A stretch of 64,000 nucleotides of DNA from Microglena sp. YARC (GCA_022414725.1 CM039462.1:52208840-52272839); one strand, 5' to 3'. Numbered from the stretch's first letter, positions 32,336 to 43,337 are shown. Numbers and translations are program-made. Notes: generated by a model from the sequence alone, not told the origin.

Positions 32336-32487
32336 CTCTGTTCCTGCGCTCAGTGTGATCAAATTGTCCCCCGGGGAGCTCGTCCTTGGTGCCTGTTCGA
32401 GAATGGTCATGGGTGTAGATGGCTCCGAGGGCGTTGGGGAGGGTCCCAAGGCTGGCAGGGAGGGGCTCAAGGTGGTCGGGGAGGGGC

Positions 32488-34384
32488 TTAAGGTGGTCGG
32501 AAGGGGCTTAAGGTGGTCGGGGAAGGGCTCAAGGTGGTCGGGGAGGGGCTTAAGGCAGCCAGCTCAGTTTCAACAACAGGATTGTGATTCCAGCGGGGTG
32601 AGTCCCCCGTGTTGGGAATGGGCATAAGAGAGGATGGGGTGGCCAGCACCACACCTAACGACGCACTCGTTGCAGACATCCCCCCCAAGGAGGGTGCTGC
32701 TCCTACCACTCCCCAGAGGTGCTGGTTGCTCCTGCCCCCCCAGAGGAGGGTGTTTGCTCCTACCACTCCCCAGAAGAGGGTGTTACTCCTGCACTCCCCA
32801 GAGGAGGGTGTTGCTCCTACCACTCCCCCAGAAGAGGGTGTTACTCCTGCCACTCCCCCAGAGGAGGGTGTTGCTCCTACCACTCCCAGAGGAGGGTTGC
32901 TCCTACCACTCCCCAGAAGGAGGGTGTTGCTCCTACCACTCCCCCAGAGGAGGGTGCTGCTCCTACCACTCCCCCAGAGGAGGGTGTTGCTCCTACCACT
33001 CCCCCAGAGGAGGGTGTTGCTCCTACCACTCCCCCAGAGGAGGGTGTTGCTCCTACCACTCCCCCAGAAGAGGGTGTTACTCCTGCCACTCCCCCAGAGG
33101 AGGGTGATGCTCCTACCACTCCCCCAGAGGAGGGTGTTGCTCTCTACCATCCCCAGAGGAGGGTCCCCACTCCCCAGAGGAGGGTGTTGCTCCTACCACT
33201 CCTAGAAGGAGGGTGTTGCTCTGCTACGACTTCCCCAGGGGAGGGTGTGCTTCCTACCACTCCCCCAGAGGAGGGTGTTGCTCCTACCACTCCCCAGAGA
33301 GGGTGTTGCTCCTACACTCCCCCAGAGGAGGGTGTTGCTCCTACCACTCCCCCAGAGGAGGGTGTTGCTCCTACGACTATCCCCAGAGGAGGGTGTTGCT
33401 GTCCTACACTCCCCCAGAGGAGGGTGTTGCTCCTACCACTCCCCGAGGAGGGTGCTGCTCCTACAACTCCCCACAGAGGAGGGTGCTGCTCCTACCACTC
33501 CCCCAGAGGAGGGTGTTGCTCCTACCACTCCCCAGAGGAGGGTGCTTGCTCCTACCACTCCCCCAGAGGAGGGTGCTGCTCCTACCACTCCCCCAGAGGA
33601 GGGTGTTGCTCCTACCACTCCCCCAGAGGAGGGTGCTGCTCCTACCACTCCCCCAGAGGAGGGTGCTGCTCCTACCACTCCCCCAGAGGAGGGTGCTGCT
33701 CCTACCACTCCCCCAGAGGAGGGTGCTGCTCCTACCACTCCCCCAGAGGAGGGTGCTGCTCCTACCACTCCCCCAGAGGAGGGTGTTGCTCCTACCACTC
33801 CCCCAGAGGAGGGTGCTGCTCCTACCACTCCCCCAGAGGAGGGTGCTGCTCCTACCACTCCCCCAGAGGAGGGTGTGCTCCTACCACTCCCCCAGAGGAG
33901 GGTGCTGCTCCTACTGCTCGCACTCCCCCAGAGGAGGGTGTTGCTCCTACCACTCCCCCAGAGGAGGGTGCTGCTCCTACACTCCAGAGGAGGGTGCTGC
34001 TCCTACCACTCCCCCACTCCCAGAGGAGGGTGCTGAGGAGGGTGCTCCTACCACTCCCCCCAGAGGAGGGTGCTGCTCCTACCACTCCCCCAGAGGAGGG
34101 TGCTGCTCCTACCACTCCCCCAGAGGAGGGAGGGTGCTGCTCCTACCACTCCCCCAGAGGAGGGTGCTGCTCCCTACCACTCCCCCAGAGGAGGGTGTTG
34201 CTCTACCACTCCCCCAGAGGGACAGGGGGGAGGGTGCTGCTCCTACACTCCCCAGAGGAGGGTGCTGCTCCTACCACTCCCAAGTGCTGCTCCTACCACT
34301 CCCACCAGGGAGGGTGCTGGCTCCTACCACTCCCCCAAGGGAGGGTGCTGCTCCTACCACTCCCCCAGGGAAGGGTGTTGCTCC
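32488..34384 (-). CDS. Putative C-terminal decapeptide-repeat region of the ThrE-like gene
   Basis: A 30-bp unit ('cagaggagggtgctgctcct' plus 'accactcccc') is repeated about 55 times from 32680 to 34400. Ten codons per unit keep frames open; the minus strand reads GVVGAAPSSG or GVVGATPSSG. This frame is continuous with the non-repetitive exon at 34385-35106, which supports minus-strand coding. At 32488-32610 it leaves the repeat as a Ser/Thr/Pro-rich tail. Units of 29 or 31 bp break the frame several times, so this is expression-incompetent DNA, an intron, or contains sequencing indels. Plus-strand frames up to 576 codons are also open but lack exon context. Confidence 0.4.
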
Positions 34385-34400
34385 TACCACACCCCCAGAG
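32680..34400. repeat. 30-bp minisatellite, about 55 copies
   Basis: The central block 33560-33870 is nearly perfect with period 30, differing only at one C/T site (gctgct versus gttgct). The flanks carry indels and truncated units. The array grows more irregular toward both ends, as expected if recent expansion is central. Confidence 0.97.
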
Positions 34401-35106
34401 GTTATCGTGTCTGCAACCATGCGGCCATATGTGTGGCCCTCCTCAGTAGACCTCCTCCTATCGTCCCAGCCCCCAGAAAATCCCACTTTATCGAACCCGC
34501 CCCCAGAAGATCTCCCTAAGGCTGCCATCGCCCCGAAAATAGAACCAACAATTCCCTTGCTGGACTTCTGGGCAATCCCTTCTTGGGAGGTCTTGGCAGA
34601 CGCCTCCTTAGGGTTACGGGCAACGTTTGAGTTACTGGCAGCGTTAGAGTTACTGGCAGCGTTTGAATTACTGGCAACGTTTGAGTTACTGGCAGCGTTA
34701 CAGTTACTGGCAGCGTTCGAGTTACTGGCAGCGTTACCGCTACCGGCAGCGTTAGTGTTACTAGCAACGTTAGAGTTACTGGCAGCGTTGGAGGTATGGG
34801 TCAGCTCATTGGACTTAGGCGCAAGCCCCCCAGCAGACAGCCTGGCAACGCCCTCGGAGTTGGTATGAGACAAGGGTACCTGTTCTGGTATCATCATTAG
34901 ACCAGGGGTGCCCAAGCCCGAGGAGGGGGGGGTCAAGGTGGCTTGTTGTGATAATGTCTGTGGTGACGATAGGCCCCCGGGAGGGAAATCACTAGGCAGG
35001 CGGCCACTCTCTCCAAGTTCTATCGCCACACCTGGATCATCTGGGCTCTTGCCACCACCGACACCGAAGAGACCTTGAAGTGCCCCAAGGCCGGCTGACC
35101 AACGGT
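34385..35106 (-). CDS. ThrE-like gene, exon 9 (Ser/Asn-rich tail)
   Basis: The acceptor is CCCCCCTATAG at 35117-35107, giving phase 1, which matches the phase-1 donor of exon 8. The translation starts with a Gly-rich patch (LGALQGLFGVGGGK), continues Pro/Ser-rich, and has an Asn-rich run of AASNSN-type hexapeptides (34617-34795). It then has a GIVGSIFGAMAALGRSSGGG segment before entering the GVVGA decapeptide repeats. It is probably a cytoplasmic tail; no domain is recognised. It is open for about 240 codons without a stop, in contrast to the surrounding DNA. Confidence 0.6.
34617..34795 (-). repeat. 18/24-bp coding repeat (AASNSN)
   Basis: About ten copies of 'ttactggcagcgtt.gag' in multiples of six bases, encoding Ala-Ala-Ser-Asn-Ser-Asn and variants in the exon 9 frame. 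Substitutions are mostly single-base and preserve the frame. Confidence 0.85.
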
Positions 35107-35132
35107 CTATAGGGGGGAATGGATATGGAAAT

Positions 35133-35135
<3 letters not shown>

Positions 35136-35184
<49 letters not shown>

Positions 35185-35237
35185 GGGGGGGGGATAGGGT
35201 TTAAGGTGAGTGAGTGTGTGTGTGTGTGGGGGGGGAC
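35136..35237. repeat. (GT)n microsatellites in intron 8
   Basis: About 22 GT units at 35136-35180, a G run, and a second shorter GT block before 35227. They lie just upstream of the exon 9 acceptor on the coding strand. Confidence 0.95.
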
Positions 35238-35399
35238 AGATAGGAAATGATAGGGATGTAGGTCTGCAATGGATATGGAGGATAGGGAAGTTCTGTTGGG
35301 ACAGATAGGGACAGATAGGAAATGATAGGGATGTAGGGCAGAAATTGATATGGAGGATAGGGAAGTAGGGCTGGAATAAATATTTAGGATAAGGAAACA

Positions 35400-35890
35400 G
35401 TGTTGGGATGGATAGGACATGATAGAGATAGATAGGACATGATAGAGATAGATAGGACATGATAGAGATAGATAGGACATGATAGAGATAGATAGGACAT
35501 GATAGAGATAGATAGGACATGATAGAGATAGATAGGACATGATAGAGATAGATAGGACATGATAGAGATAGATAGGACATGATAGAGATAGATAGGACAT
35601 GATAGAGATAGATAGGACATGATAGAGATAGATAGGACATGATAGAGATAGATAGGACATGATAGAGATAGATAGGACATGATAGAGATAGATAGGACAT
35701 GATAGAGATAGATGAGGACATGATAGAGATAGATAGGACAATGATAGAGATAGATAGGACATGATAGAGATAGGATAGGACATGATAGAGATAGATAGGA
35801 CATGATAGAGATAGATAGGACATGATAGAGATAGATAGGACATGATAGAGATAGATAGGACATGATAGAGATAGATAGGACATGATAGGG
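35400..35890. repeat. 20-bp tandem repeat in intron 8
   Basis: About 24 copies of GATAGGACATGATAGAGATA, almost without variation except small indels near 35712-35775. Minus-strand ORFs reading YLYHVLSIS are translations of this repeat. Confidence 0.98.
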
Positions 35891-35919
35891 ATGTAGGGCT
35901 GGAATGGAAATGTCAGATA

Positions 35920-37040
35920 GGACAGCTGGGTGTGTGTTGGTGTGTGTGTGTTGGTGGATGTTTGTGGGTGTTCGGTGTTGTGTGTGTGTGTTGGTGGATG
36001 TAGGTGTGTGTTGGTGTGTGTTGGTGGATGTTGGTGGATGTTGGTGTGTGTTGGTGTGTGTTGTGTGTGTTGGTGTGTGTGTGTTGGTGGGTTGGTGTGT
36101 GTTGGTGTGTGTTGGTGGATGTTGGTGTGTGTTGGTGGATGTTGGTGTGTGTTGGTGTGTGTTGGTGTGTGTTGGTGGGTGTTTTGTGTGTGTTGGTGTA
36201 TGTTGGTGTGTGTTGGTGTGTGTTGGTGTGTGTTGGTGTATGTTGGTGTGTGTTGGTGTGTGTTGGTGTGTGTTGGTGGATGTTGGTGTGTGTTGGTGTA
36301 TGTTGGTGTATGTTGGTTTGTGTGTTTGTGTGTGTTGGTTGGTGTTTGTGTGTGTTGGTGGTGTGTTGATGTTGGTGTGTGTTGTGTGTGTGTGTGTGTG
36401 TTGTGTGATGTAGGTGTTGTGTGTGTTGGGTGTGGTGTGGTGTGTGTTGGTGTTTGTTGTTTATGTTTGTGGGTGTTGGTGTGTTTGTTGGTGGATGTAG
36501 GTGTGTGTTGGTTGTGTGTTGGTGGTGTGGTTGGTGGGCGTGGTGGTTTTGGTGTTTGTTGGTGTTTGTTGGTGTGTGTTGTGTGTGTTGTGGTGTTGGT
36601 GGGTATTGGTAGTGTTGGGTGTGTGTTGGTGTGTGTGGTGTGTTGGTGGTGTTGGTGGGTGTTTGGTGGGTGTTGGTGGGTGTTGGTGATGTTGGTGTTG
36701 GTGGCGTTGGTGGGTGTTATGGTGTGTGGTGTTGGTGTGTTGGTTGGGGTGGGTGTAGGTGTTGGTGTTTGTGGTGTTTGTGGGTGTTGGTGGATGTTGG
36801 TGGGTTGTGGGTGGGTGGGTTGAGGTTGGTGGGTGTAGGTGTTGGTGGTGCTGGTCTTGGTGGTGGTTGTTGTGTGGGTTGGTGTTTTGTGGTGTGTTGG
36901 TGGGTGTTCGTGTTGGTGTGGTGTAGGTGAATGTTGGTGGTGGTGGGTGTAGTGTTGGTGGGTGCTGGTCTTGGTGTGTGTTGGTGTGTGTGGGTGTGTG
37001 TTGGTGTTGGTGGCTGCTGGTCTTGGTGGGTGGGTGTTGG
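35920..37040. repeat. 10-bp GT-rich minisatellite in intron 8
   Basis: Over a kilobase of 'tgttggtgtg' and variants ('tgttggtgga', 'tgttggtggg'). It becomes less regular toward 36900. The array ends about 45 bases short of the exon 8 donor. On the coding strand it is CA/CCAAC-rich. The 693-codon minus ORF through here is a repeat artefact. Confidence 0.95.
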
Positions 37041-37083
37041 TGTTGATGGGTGGGTGGATTAAATGAGAGAGAAAGGACCTTAC

Positions 37084-37464
37084 CTGACCCAAAGGCAAAC
37101 GGTGTTCTCTTGTTGTGGGAGTCATGAGCGGAGGACTGAGTTGAGTCCTTGCCACCCACTTCGCTTCTCTCAGCAAACCCGCCATCAAGTGCCTCCGAGG
37201 GCTTGACTGAAAAGTGTCGGTGCGAGGGAGACGGTGAATAGCTAACTCCTTGCATGCTGTTGCGCTGTTGTGAGTGGGAGTAGCCAGAACGTTGAGAGTC
37301 CTTCCTTGCCATGCCGACCTCGTGCGCCTTGAACGTGAATGTGGGGGGCATGTCCATGTAATGGTCCACGGAAGGCAGTGCGCCAGACAATTGCATCGAG
37401 TTGTATTGGGCCAGGTTGATGGGGCTGGCGTTGTACAGGGTGTTGGAGTCGTGTGAGGCTACAC
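37084..37464 (-). CDS. ThrE-like gene, exon 8 (cytoplasmic linker)
   Basis: The exon ends FAFGSG at a GTAAGG donor (37083), phase 1. It encodes a hydrophilic Ser/His-rich segment containing DHYMDMPPTFTFKAH, then SYSPSPSHRHFSVKPSEALDGGF, with no membrane segment, so it is probably on the cytoplasmic side after the last helix. The 5' border is uncertain: the frame stays open into the neighbouring array, and the likely AG near 37457 gives a phase that does not match the main exon 7 donor. A degraded copy of the 5' half of this exon is at 37570-37740. Confidence 0.65.
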
Positions 37465-38700
37465 CTAAGCAGTTGGTGCAGGGATTGGGGTTAGTGTAGA
37501 GGGTGGTGTAGGTGGCGGTGTAGGTCGCAGGTGGTTAATGTAGATGGTGGCGGTGTGTGATGTAGGTGTGTAGGTGGGGAGTCCTTCCTTGCCATGCCAA
37601 CATCTTGCGCCTTGAACGTGAAAGTGGGGGGCATGTCCATGTAATGTCCACGGAGGGCAGTGTGCCAGAGACAATTGCAATGAGTTGTATTGGGCCAGGT
37701 TGATGGGGCTGTTGGCGTGTACAAACCTAAGGGTGCAGGGATTGGGTTAGTGGAGTCGTGTGAGCGCTACACCTAAGCAGAGTCGGTGCAGGATTGGGTT
37801 GTTAGAGATGGGTAGGTGGCGGTGTATGTGTGGTTAGGTGGTGTAATGTAGGTGGTGTAGGTGGGTAGGTGTTGTGGTGTGGTATGTATGGATATCCTTC
37901 TCATCGGTTAACAGGCGTTGGGTGTTGTAGTGTGGTGTAGTGTGTGTAGGTGGTGGTAGTTGGGCAGTAGTCGGTGCAGGGGTTGGGAGTTAGTGTAGGT
38001 GGTTAGTTAGGTGTAGTGTAGTGTAGCCAGTAGTCGGCATGCACGGGTTGGGGTTAGTGTAGGTGGTGTAGGTGGTGGGTAGTGCAGAAGTGCAGTAGTC
38101 GGTGCCTGCAGGGGTTGGGGTTAGTGTACTGGTGGTGTAGGTGTGGTAGTGAGCAGTAGTCGGTGCAGGGGTTGGGGTTAGTGTAGGTGGTGTAGGTGGC
38201 TTGTAGTGCAGGGCATAGTCGGTGCAGGGGTTGGGTTAGTGTAGGTGGTGTAGTGTGGTAGTGTGGGCAGTAGGTCGGCCATGCAGGGGTTGGGGTTAGT
38301 GTAGGTGGTGTAGGTCCGGTGGTAGTGTGGCAGTAGTCGGTGCAGGGTTGGGGTTAGTGTAGGTGGTGTAGGTGGTGGTAGTGTAGGCAGTAGTCGGTGC
38401 AGGGGTTGGGGTTAGTGTAGGTGGTGTAGGTGGTGGTAGTGTGGGCAGTAGTCGGTGCAGGGGTTGGGGTTAGTGTAGGTGGTGTAGGTGGTGGTAGTGT
38501 AGGCAGTAGTCGGTGGGCGGGGTTGGGGTTAGTGTAGGTGGTGGGGTGTGTAGTGTGGGCGTGGTAGCAGTAGTCGTGCAGGGGTTGGGTAGTGTAGTTT
38601 TATCACGTTAGAGTGGTGTAGTGTAGGCAGTAGTCGGTGCAGGGTTGGGTTAGTGTAGGTGGTGTAGTGGTGTAGTGTAGCAGTAGTCGGTCACTAGTCA
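37465..38700. repeat. About 56-bp satellite in intron 7, including a degraded copy of exon 8
   Basis: The unit 'gtgcaggggttggggttagt' then 'gtaggtggtgtaggtggtgg' and 'tagtgtgggcagtagtcg' is repeated about 18 times. The first lines (37570-37740) contain a copy of exon 8 coding sequence (ccttccttgccatgcc, gtgaaagtggggggcatgtc) with frame breaks. The unit's 'tgcagggattggggttagtg' also occurs at the 5' edge of exon 8, so the array appears to have grown from that exon border. Confidence 0.85.
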
Positions 38701-38879
38701 GCTAGTGTACCGCTTCAGGGGTGAAGCCCTTTACCTACCCCCTCCTCCCACTTCTCCCATAACGCCCTCCCTGACCCCCTTCCCTGCCCCCCTCACTGCC
38801 TCCCTCCCTGCCATTTCCCCCATAACCAATCGCACCTTCAGATCCAGCTAGAGAAGCAGAATCCGAGCCTGTTGCCTGG
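38701..38879. other. Unique spacer in intron 7
   Basis: Pyrimidine-rich on the + strand ('cccctcctcccacttctccc'). No feature recognised. Confidence 0.4.
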
Positions 38880-40395
38880 AAGAGCACTCTCCTGTGTGCG
38901 GTTGGTGTGTTGTTGTTTTTGTTGTGCTGAGTGTTGGTTTTTTTTGTGCTGGTGGGTGTTGGGTTTTTTGTTGGTGCTGGTGGGTGTTGTGGTTTTTTGG
39001 TTGGTGCCCTGGTGTGGTGTTGGGTTTATTCGATCGCATCTTGGTTGGTGCTGTTGGCTTGGCCTGTTTTTTGCTGGCCTGGTTGGCTTGGCTTGGTTGT
39101 TGCTAGTTGTTTTTGGTTGGCTTGGTTGTTTATGGTTGGCCAGGCTGGTGCTGGCTGGTGTTGGTCGGCTTGCTTGTTTTTTTGGTTGGCGTTGGTTGGC
39201 TTTCGCTGTTTTGGTTAGTGCTGGTTGGTGTTGGTTGGTGTTGGTTGGCTTGCTTGTTTTTTGTTACTGCTGGTTGGCATTGGTTAGCTTTGTTGTTTAT
39301 GGTTTTTTTTGGTTGGCCTGGTTAGGCTTTTGGTTGGCCTGGTAGGCTTTTGTTGTTTCTGGTTCTTTTTTGGTTGGCCTGGTAGTTTCTGGTTAGGCCT
39401 GTTGGCTTTGTTGTTTATGGTTCTTTTTGGTTGGCCTGGTAGGTTTTGGTTGGCCTGGTAGGCTTTGTTGTTAATGGTTCTTTTTGGTTGGCCTTGTAGG
39501 TTTTGGTTGGCTTGGTAGGTTTTGGTTGGCCTGGTAGGTTTTGGTTGGCCTGGTAGGCTTTGTTGTTTATGGTTGTTTGGTTGCCTGGTAGGTTTTGTTG
39601 GTTCTGGTTGTCTTCTGTTGGCCTGGTTTGCTTGGTGTTTTTGGTTGGTAACTGGTCGGCATGGTTGTTTTTGGTTGGTGCTGGTTGTCTTTTGTGCCTG
39701 GTTGGCTTGGTTTTTTTGGTTGGTGCTGGTTGTCTTTGTTGCTGGTTGGCTTGGTTGTTTTTGGTTGGTGCTGGTTGTCTTTTGTTGGCCTGGTTGCTTG
39801 TTGTTTTGGTTGGTGCTGGTTGTCTTTTGTTGGCCTGGTTGGCTTGGTTGTTTTTTGGTTGGTGCTGGTTGTTTTTGTTTGGCCTGGTTGGCTTGGTTGT
39901 TTTTGGTTGGTGCTGGTTGTCTTTTGTTGGCCTGGTTGGCTTGGTTGTTTTATGTTAGTTCTGGTTTTTGTTAATTGGCATGGTTGTCTTTCGTTGGCTT
40001 GTTTGGCTTGGTTTGGTTGGCTTGGTTGTATTTCTGTTGGGGCTGGATGGCTTGGTTGTTCTTGGTTGTTCTGGTTGGCTTTGCTTGGTTGGATTGGTTA
40101 GCCAGGTTGACTTGGTTGTTTATGGTTGGTTGGATTGGTTAGCCTGGTTGGCTTGGTTGGCTTGGTCTTTTTTTATTGGTGCTGGATGGCTTTGTTGTTT
40201 TTGTTGGCCTGATTGGCTTGGCTTGGTTGAATTGGTTGTTTCTGGTTGGTGCTGGTTGGCTTGGTTGTTTGTGTTTGTTTCTGGTTGATGTTAGTTTGCT
40301 TGGTTGTCTTTTGTTGGCCTGGTTGGCTTGGCTTGGTTGAATTGGTGGTTTTTGTTGGCCTGGTTGGCTTGGTTGTCTTTTGTTGGCCTGGTTGG
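38880..40395. repeat. GGTTGGCTTGGTT-type degenerate minisatellite in intron 7
   Basis: About 1.5 kb of T/G-only sequence built on 'ttggttggtgctggttg' and 'ggcctggttggcttggttg'. The coding strand is correspondingly CCAACCAA-rich. All ORFs here are low-complexity repeat frames. Confidence 0.95.
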
Positions 40396-40763
40396 CTTGC
40401 CGCCCACTCTGAACACCACCACCACCACCACTTCCACCAACACATATACCTCCACCAACACCACCACTCCCCAAATCCACCCACCCACACCCCCATGTGA
40501 CCTACCGGTTCAGGTCCAATACTACCACCACCACCACCACCAAGGCTCACCACCACCAATACTACCACCACCACCACCACACACACACACACACATGTGA
40601 CCTACCAGGTCCATCCTTCCTACATGGCCGCTTGTCGCCGCGCATCTTCATGTTTCAATTCAACAAGTGTGCAACATTGCTGCCCACTTTAAACACCACC
40701 ACCACTACCACATATACCTCCACCACCACCATCACCCCCCACACCAACCCGCATGTGACCTAC
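40396..40763 (-). repeat. Two extra copies of the exon 7 3' end and donor, with (CAC)n
   Basis: Between (CAC)n stretches, the coding strand contains 'ggacctg|gtaggtcacatg' at about 40600-40612, preceded by a 90-bp diverged copy of exon 7 coding sequence (AACATGAAGATGCGCGGCGA). A shorter copy reads 'ggacctgaaccg|gtaggtc' at about 40497-40517. Both repeat the exon-intron junction of exon 7. Confidence 0.8.
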
Positions 40764-40963
40764 CGGATCAGGTCCATCCTTCCTACAAGGCCTTTTGTCA
40801 CCGCGCATCTTCATATTTCGATTCAACAAGTGTGCAACATTGCCGCCCACTTTGAACACAACCAGCGCGCCCTTGAGTCCCATTACAATTGAAATGCCGA
40901 CCGTGAAGAAGGATGCCAAAAAGTTTGAAAAATTGTTGAGACTCGATACAGCTTCAGTCACGC
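40764..40963 (-). CDS. ThrE-like gene, exon 7 (last membrane helix)
   Basis: The acceptor is CCCGCAG|GCGTG and the donor is ATCCG|GTAGG. Its 200 nt take phase 1 to phase 0. It encodes TEAVSSLNNFSNFLASFFTV followed by GISIVMGLKGALVVF, a hydrophobic helix, and a basic tail (NRNMKMRGDKRPCRKD). In ThrE-type proteins this is the final helix after the LVPGS motif. The acceptor border is present three times and the donor border three times in neighbouring DNA. Confidence 0.75.
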
Positions 40964-41016
40964 CTGCGGGTAGGAAGGGTGGGGTTGGAGGGGTGAGGTT
41001 GTGCCTCTGGTCGGGT

Positions 41017-41110
41017 TGGGTTGGGTTGGGGTGGTGGGTTGGTAGGGGGTTGGGTTGGGTTGGGTTGGGTTGGTTGGGTTGGTTGGGTTGGGTTGGGTTG
41101 GGTTGGGCAG
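41017..41110. repeat. (TTGGG)n repeat in intron 6
   Basis: 'ggttgggttgggttgg' pentamers run through this block. A second, cleaner array is at 50020-50100. It resembles telomere-type sequence but is internal. Confidence 0.9.
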
Positions 41111-41149
41111 GGGTGGGTAGGGTGGGGTGATGAGTTGGTTGGTTGCTAG

Positions 41150-41530
41150 GGAGGGGGGGGGGGGGGATGGGAGGGGGGGCGAGTTTTTAATTGTGTGCAC
41201 ATTTGTGAGACTAGATACAGCTTCAGTCATGCCTGCGGGTAGCATGGTGGGGGGGGGGGGGGGGGGGGGGGGGTAAGGTGGAATGGGTTGGGTTGAGTTT
41301 TTGATTGTGTGCAAATTTTTGAGACTAGATACAGCTTCAGTCATGCCTGCGGGTGGGGTGGGTGGGGTCGGTGGGGGTGGGTGGGGTAAGGTAGGGTGGG
41401 ATGAGGTGGGGTGGGGTGAGGGTAAGATGGGCGGTGGTGGGGTGGGGTGGGGTAAAGTGGTATGTGATAAGGAAGGGTGGGATGAGGTGGTGTGGGGTAA
41501 GGTGGGATGAGATGAAGTGGGGTAAGGTGG
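41150..41530 (-). repeat. Two extra copies of the exon 7 acceptor border
   Basis: On the coding strand, 'acccgcag|gcatgactgaagctgta' with the next 25-35 exon bases occurs at about 41205-41245 and 41316-41360, each behind a C-rich tract (C26 ending near 41247 for one). The copies diverge from exon 7 soon after codon 10 and then read 'cacacaattaaaaac', so they are border fragments and not full exons. Confidence 0.85.
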
Positions 41531-41629
41531 GGTGAGAACGCATTTTTTCTGACGACGCCTTGGCGGTCCACTGCTGCATGGCAACGCATGGGTTTGGCTA
41601 AACTAGTCAGAAATGCTTCTCCCCGACCC

Positions 41630-42795
41630 CCTGGTCTCTTTAGAGGGGCAGCCCAGGTCTTTAGAGGGGCAGCCGGGTCTTAGGAGGGCAGCCCTTAGAG
41701 GCAGCCCAGGTCTTTACCCAGGTCTTTAGAGGGGCAGCAGTCTTTAGAGGGGCAGCCAGGTCTTTAGAGGGGCAGCCCAGGTCTTTAGAGGGGCAGCCCA
41801 GTCCAGCCCAGGTCTTTAGAGGGGCAGCCCAGGTCTTTAGAGGGGCAGCCCAGGTCTTAGAGGGGCAGCCCAGGTCTTTAGAGGGGCAGCCCAGGTCTTA
41901 GAGGGGCAGCCCAGTCTTTAGAGGGGCAGCCCAGGTCTTTAGAGGGGCAGCCCAGGTCTTTAGAGGGGCAGCCCAGGTCTTTAGAGGGGCAGCCCAGGTC
42001 TTTAGAGGGGCCCAGGTCTTTAGAGGGGCAGCCCAGGTCTTTAGAGGGGCAGCCCAGGTCTGTAGAGGGGCAGCCCAGGTCTTTAGAGGGGCAGCCCAGG
42101 TCTTTAGAGGGGCAGCCCAGGTCTTTAGAGGGGCAGCCCAGGTCTTTAGAGGGGCAGCCCAGGTCTTTAGAGGGGCAGCCCAGGTCCTTTTAGAGGGGCA
42201 AGCCCAGGTCTTTAGAGGGCAGCCCAGGTCTTTAGAGGGCAGCCCAGGTCTTTAGAGGGGCAGCCCAGGTCTTTAGAGGGGCAGCCCAGGTCTTTAGAGG
42301 GGCAGCCCAGGTCTTTAGAGGGGCAGCCCAGGTCTTTAGAGGGGCAGCCCAGGTCTTTAGAGGGGCAGCCCAGGTCTTTAGAGGGGCAGCCCAGCCCAGT
42401 CTGTCGAGGGGCAGCCCAGGTCTTTTAGAGGGGCTTCCCCAGGTCTTTAGAGGGGCAGCCCCAGGTCTGTAGAGGCAGCAGCCCAGGTAGAGGGGCCCCA
42501 GTCTTTACGTCTTGAGGGGCAGCCCAGGTCTTAGAGGGCAGCCCAGGTCTTTAGAGGGGCAGCCAGGTCTTTTTAGAGGGGCTGCCCAGGTCTTTAGAGG
42601 GGCTCTTTAGCCCCAGGTCCTGCCCAGGTCTTTAGAGGGGCAGCTTTAGAGGGGCCAGGTCTTTAGAGGGGCAGCCCCAGGTCTTTCTTTAGAGGGGCAG
42701 CCCAGGTCTTTAGAGGGGCTGCCCAGGTCTTTAGAGGGGCAGCCCAGGTCTTTAGAGGGGCAGCCCAGCTTAGTCTTTAGAGGGGCAGCCCAGCC
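41630..42795. repeat. 22-bp minisatellite in intron 6, about 50 copies
   Basis: The unit is 'caggtctttagaggggcag' plus 'ccc'. The central part (41930-42380) is nearly perfect; edges carry deletions and compound units. Confidence 0.98.
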
Positions 42796-42839
42796 GCATT
42801 TTGCTCACTTTGTGATGCATTGCAAAAAGTTATATGCAG

Positions 42840-43053
42840 CATCACATGCGACATTAACAATTGGCGGAGTGTGTTGGCAACTGAATGAAAGGTGGCAACG
42901 GACTGGACCTGACCGAAGCCAGTTAGTTATGAGACAGTTGGCTGACATGCCAGGGTTCGATTTTCCGGGCAGGCGGTCAAACGGACACACAAACAGACAA
43001 CCAGGTGACCTTGGGGGCTCCCGCCCCCCAGAAGGGAGGGCTCTGCCAAAAAG
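42840..43053 (+). mobile_element. Dispersed SINE-like repeat, family 1, copy B
   Basis: This is the best preserved copy: 'attggcggagtgtgttggca', 'gaaaggtggcaacgg', 'gaccgaagccagttag', a B-box-like GGGTTCGATTTTCC at about 42954-42967, 'ccttgggggctcccgccccc' and an A-rich end. It sits in intron 6 antisense to the host gene, next to a copy of the exon 6 3' part. Confidence 0.7.
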
Positions 43054-43061
43054 CCTTGCTG

Positions 43062-43155
43062 AGGACGCGGCTCAAAAGCTGGTCGAGCCTGGAACCAGAA
43101 GGAAGAGCGTTGGAAAGAGAACAGACCACACGTCAGCATTGGAACCCATGAGCTT
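43062..43155 (-). pseudogene. Partial copy of exon 6 (3' half) of the ThrE-like gene
   Basis: The minus-strand frame repeats exon 6 coding sequence (LMGSNADVWSVLFPTLFLLV, then PGS) with about 10% base change, then reaches a stop where exon 6 has RAAF. It lies downstream of exon 6 on the coding strand, within intron 6, and is another case of 3'-border duplication. Confidence 0.85.
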
Positions 43156-43174
43156 CATGTGTGTACGTGTGTGT

Positions 43175-43282
43175 GTGAGCAGGTGAGAGAGTGTGTGTGT
43201 GAGAGTGTGGGTGTGTGTGGGTGCGAGTGTGGGTTGAGAGAGAGAGAGTGAGAGAGGGGAGAGGGGAAGAAGAAGAAGAAGA

Positions 43283-43330
<48 letters not shown>
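43175..43330. repeat. (GT)n and (GA)n microsatellites after the exon 6 donor
   Basis: A GT/GTGA-rich block at 43165-43250, then (GAA)n and (GA)n to 43330, directly adjacent to the exon 6 donor. Confidence 0.95.
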
Positions 43331-43332
<2 letters not shown>

Positions 43333-43337
43333 CTCAC

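Noticed and set aside
32719..34868. Plus-strand ORFs of 551-576 codons as genes
   Set aside because: They are translations of the 30-bp minisatellite, open in several frames. Only the minus frame connects to a plausible exon.
35107..37188. 693-codon minus-strand ORF (Tyr/His/Thr-rich)
   Set aside because: It is the read-through of GT, 20-bp and 10-bp arrays in intron 8; no non-repetitive coding sequence.
41017..41110. Chromosome end
   Set aside because: The TTGGG block is short, internal and flanked by exon border copies.
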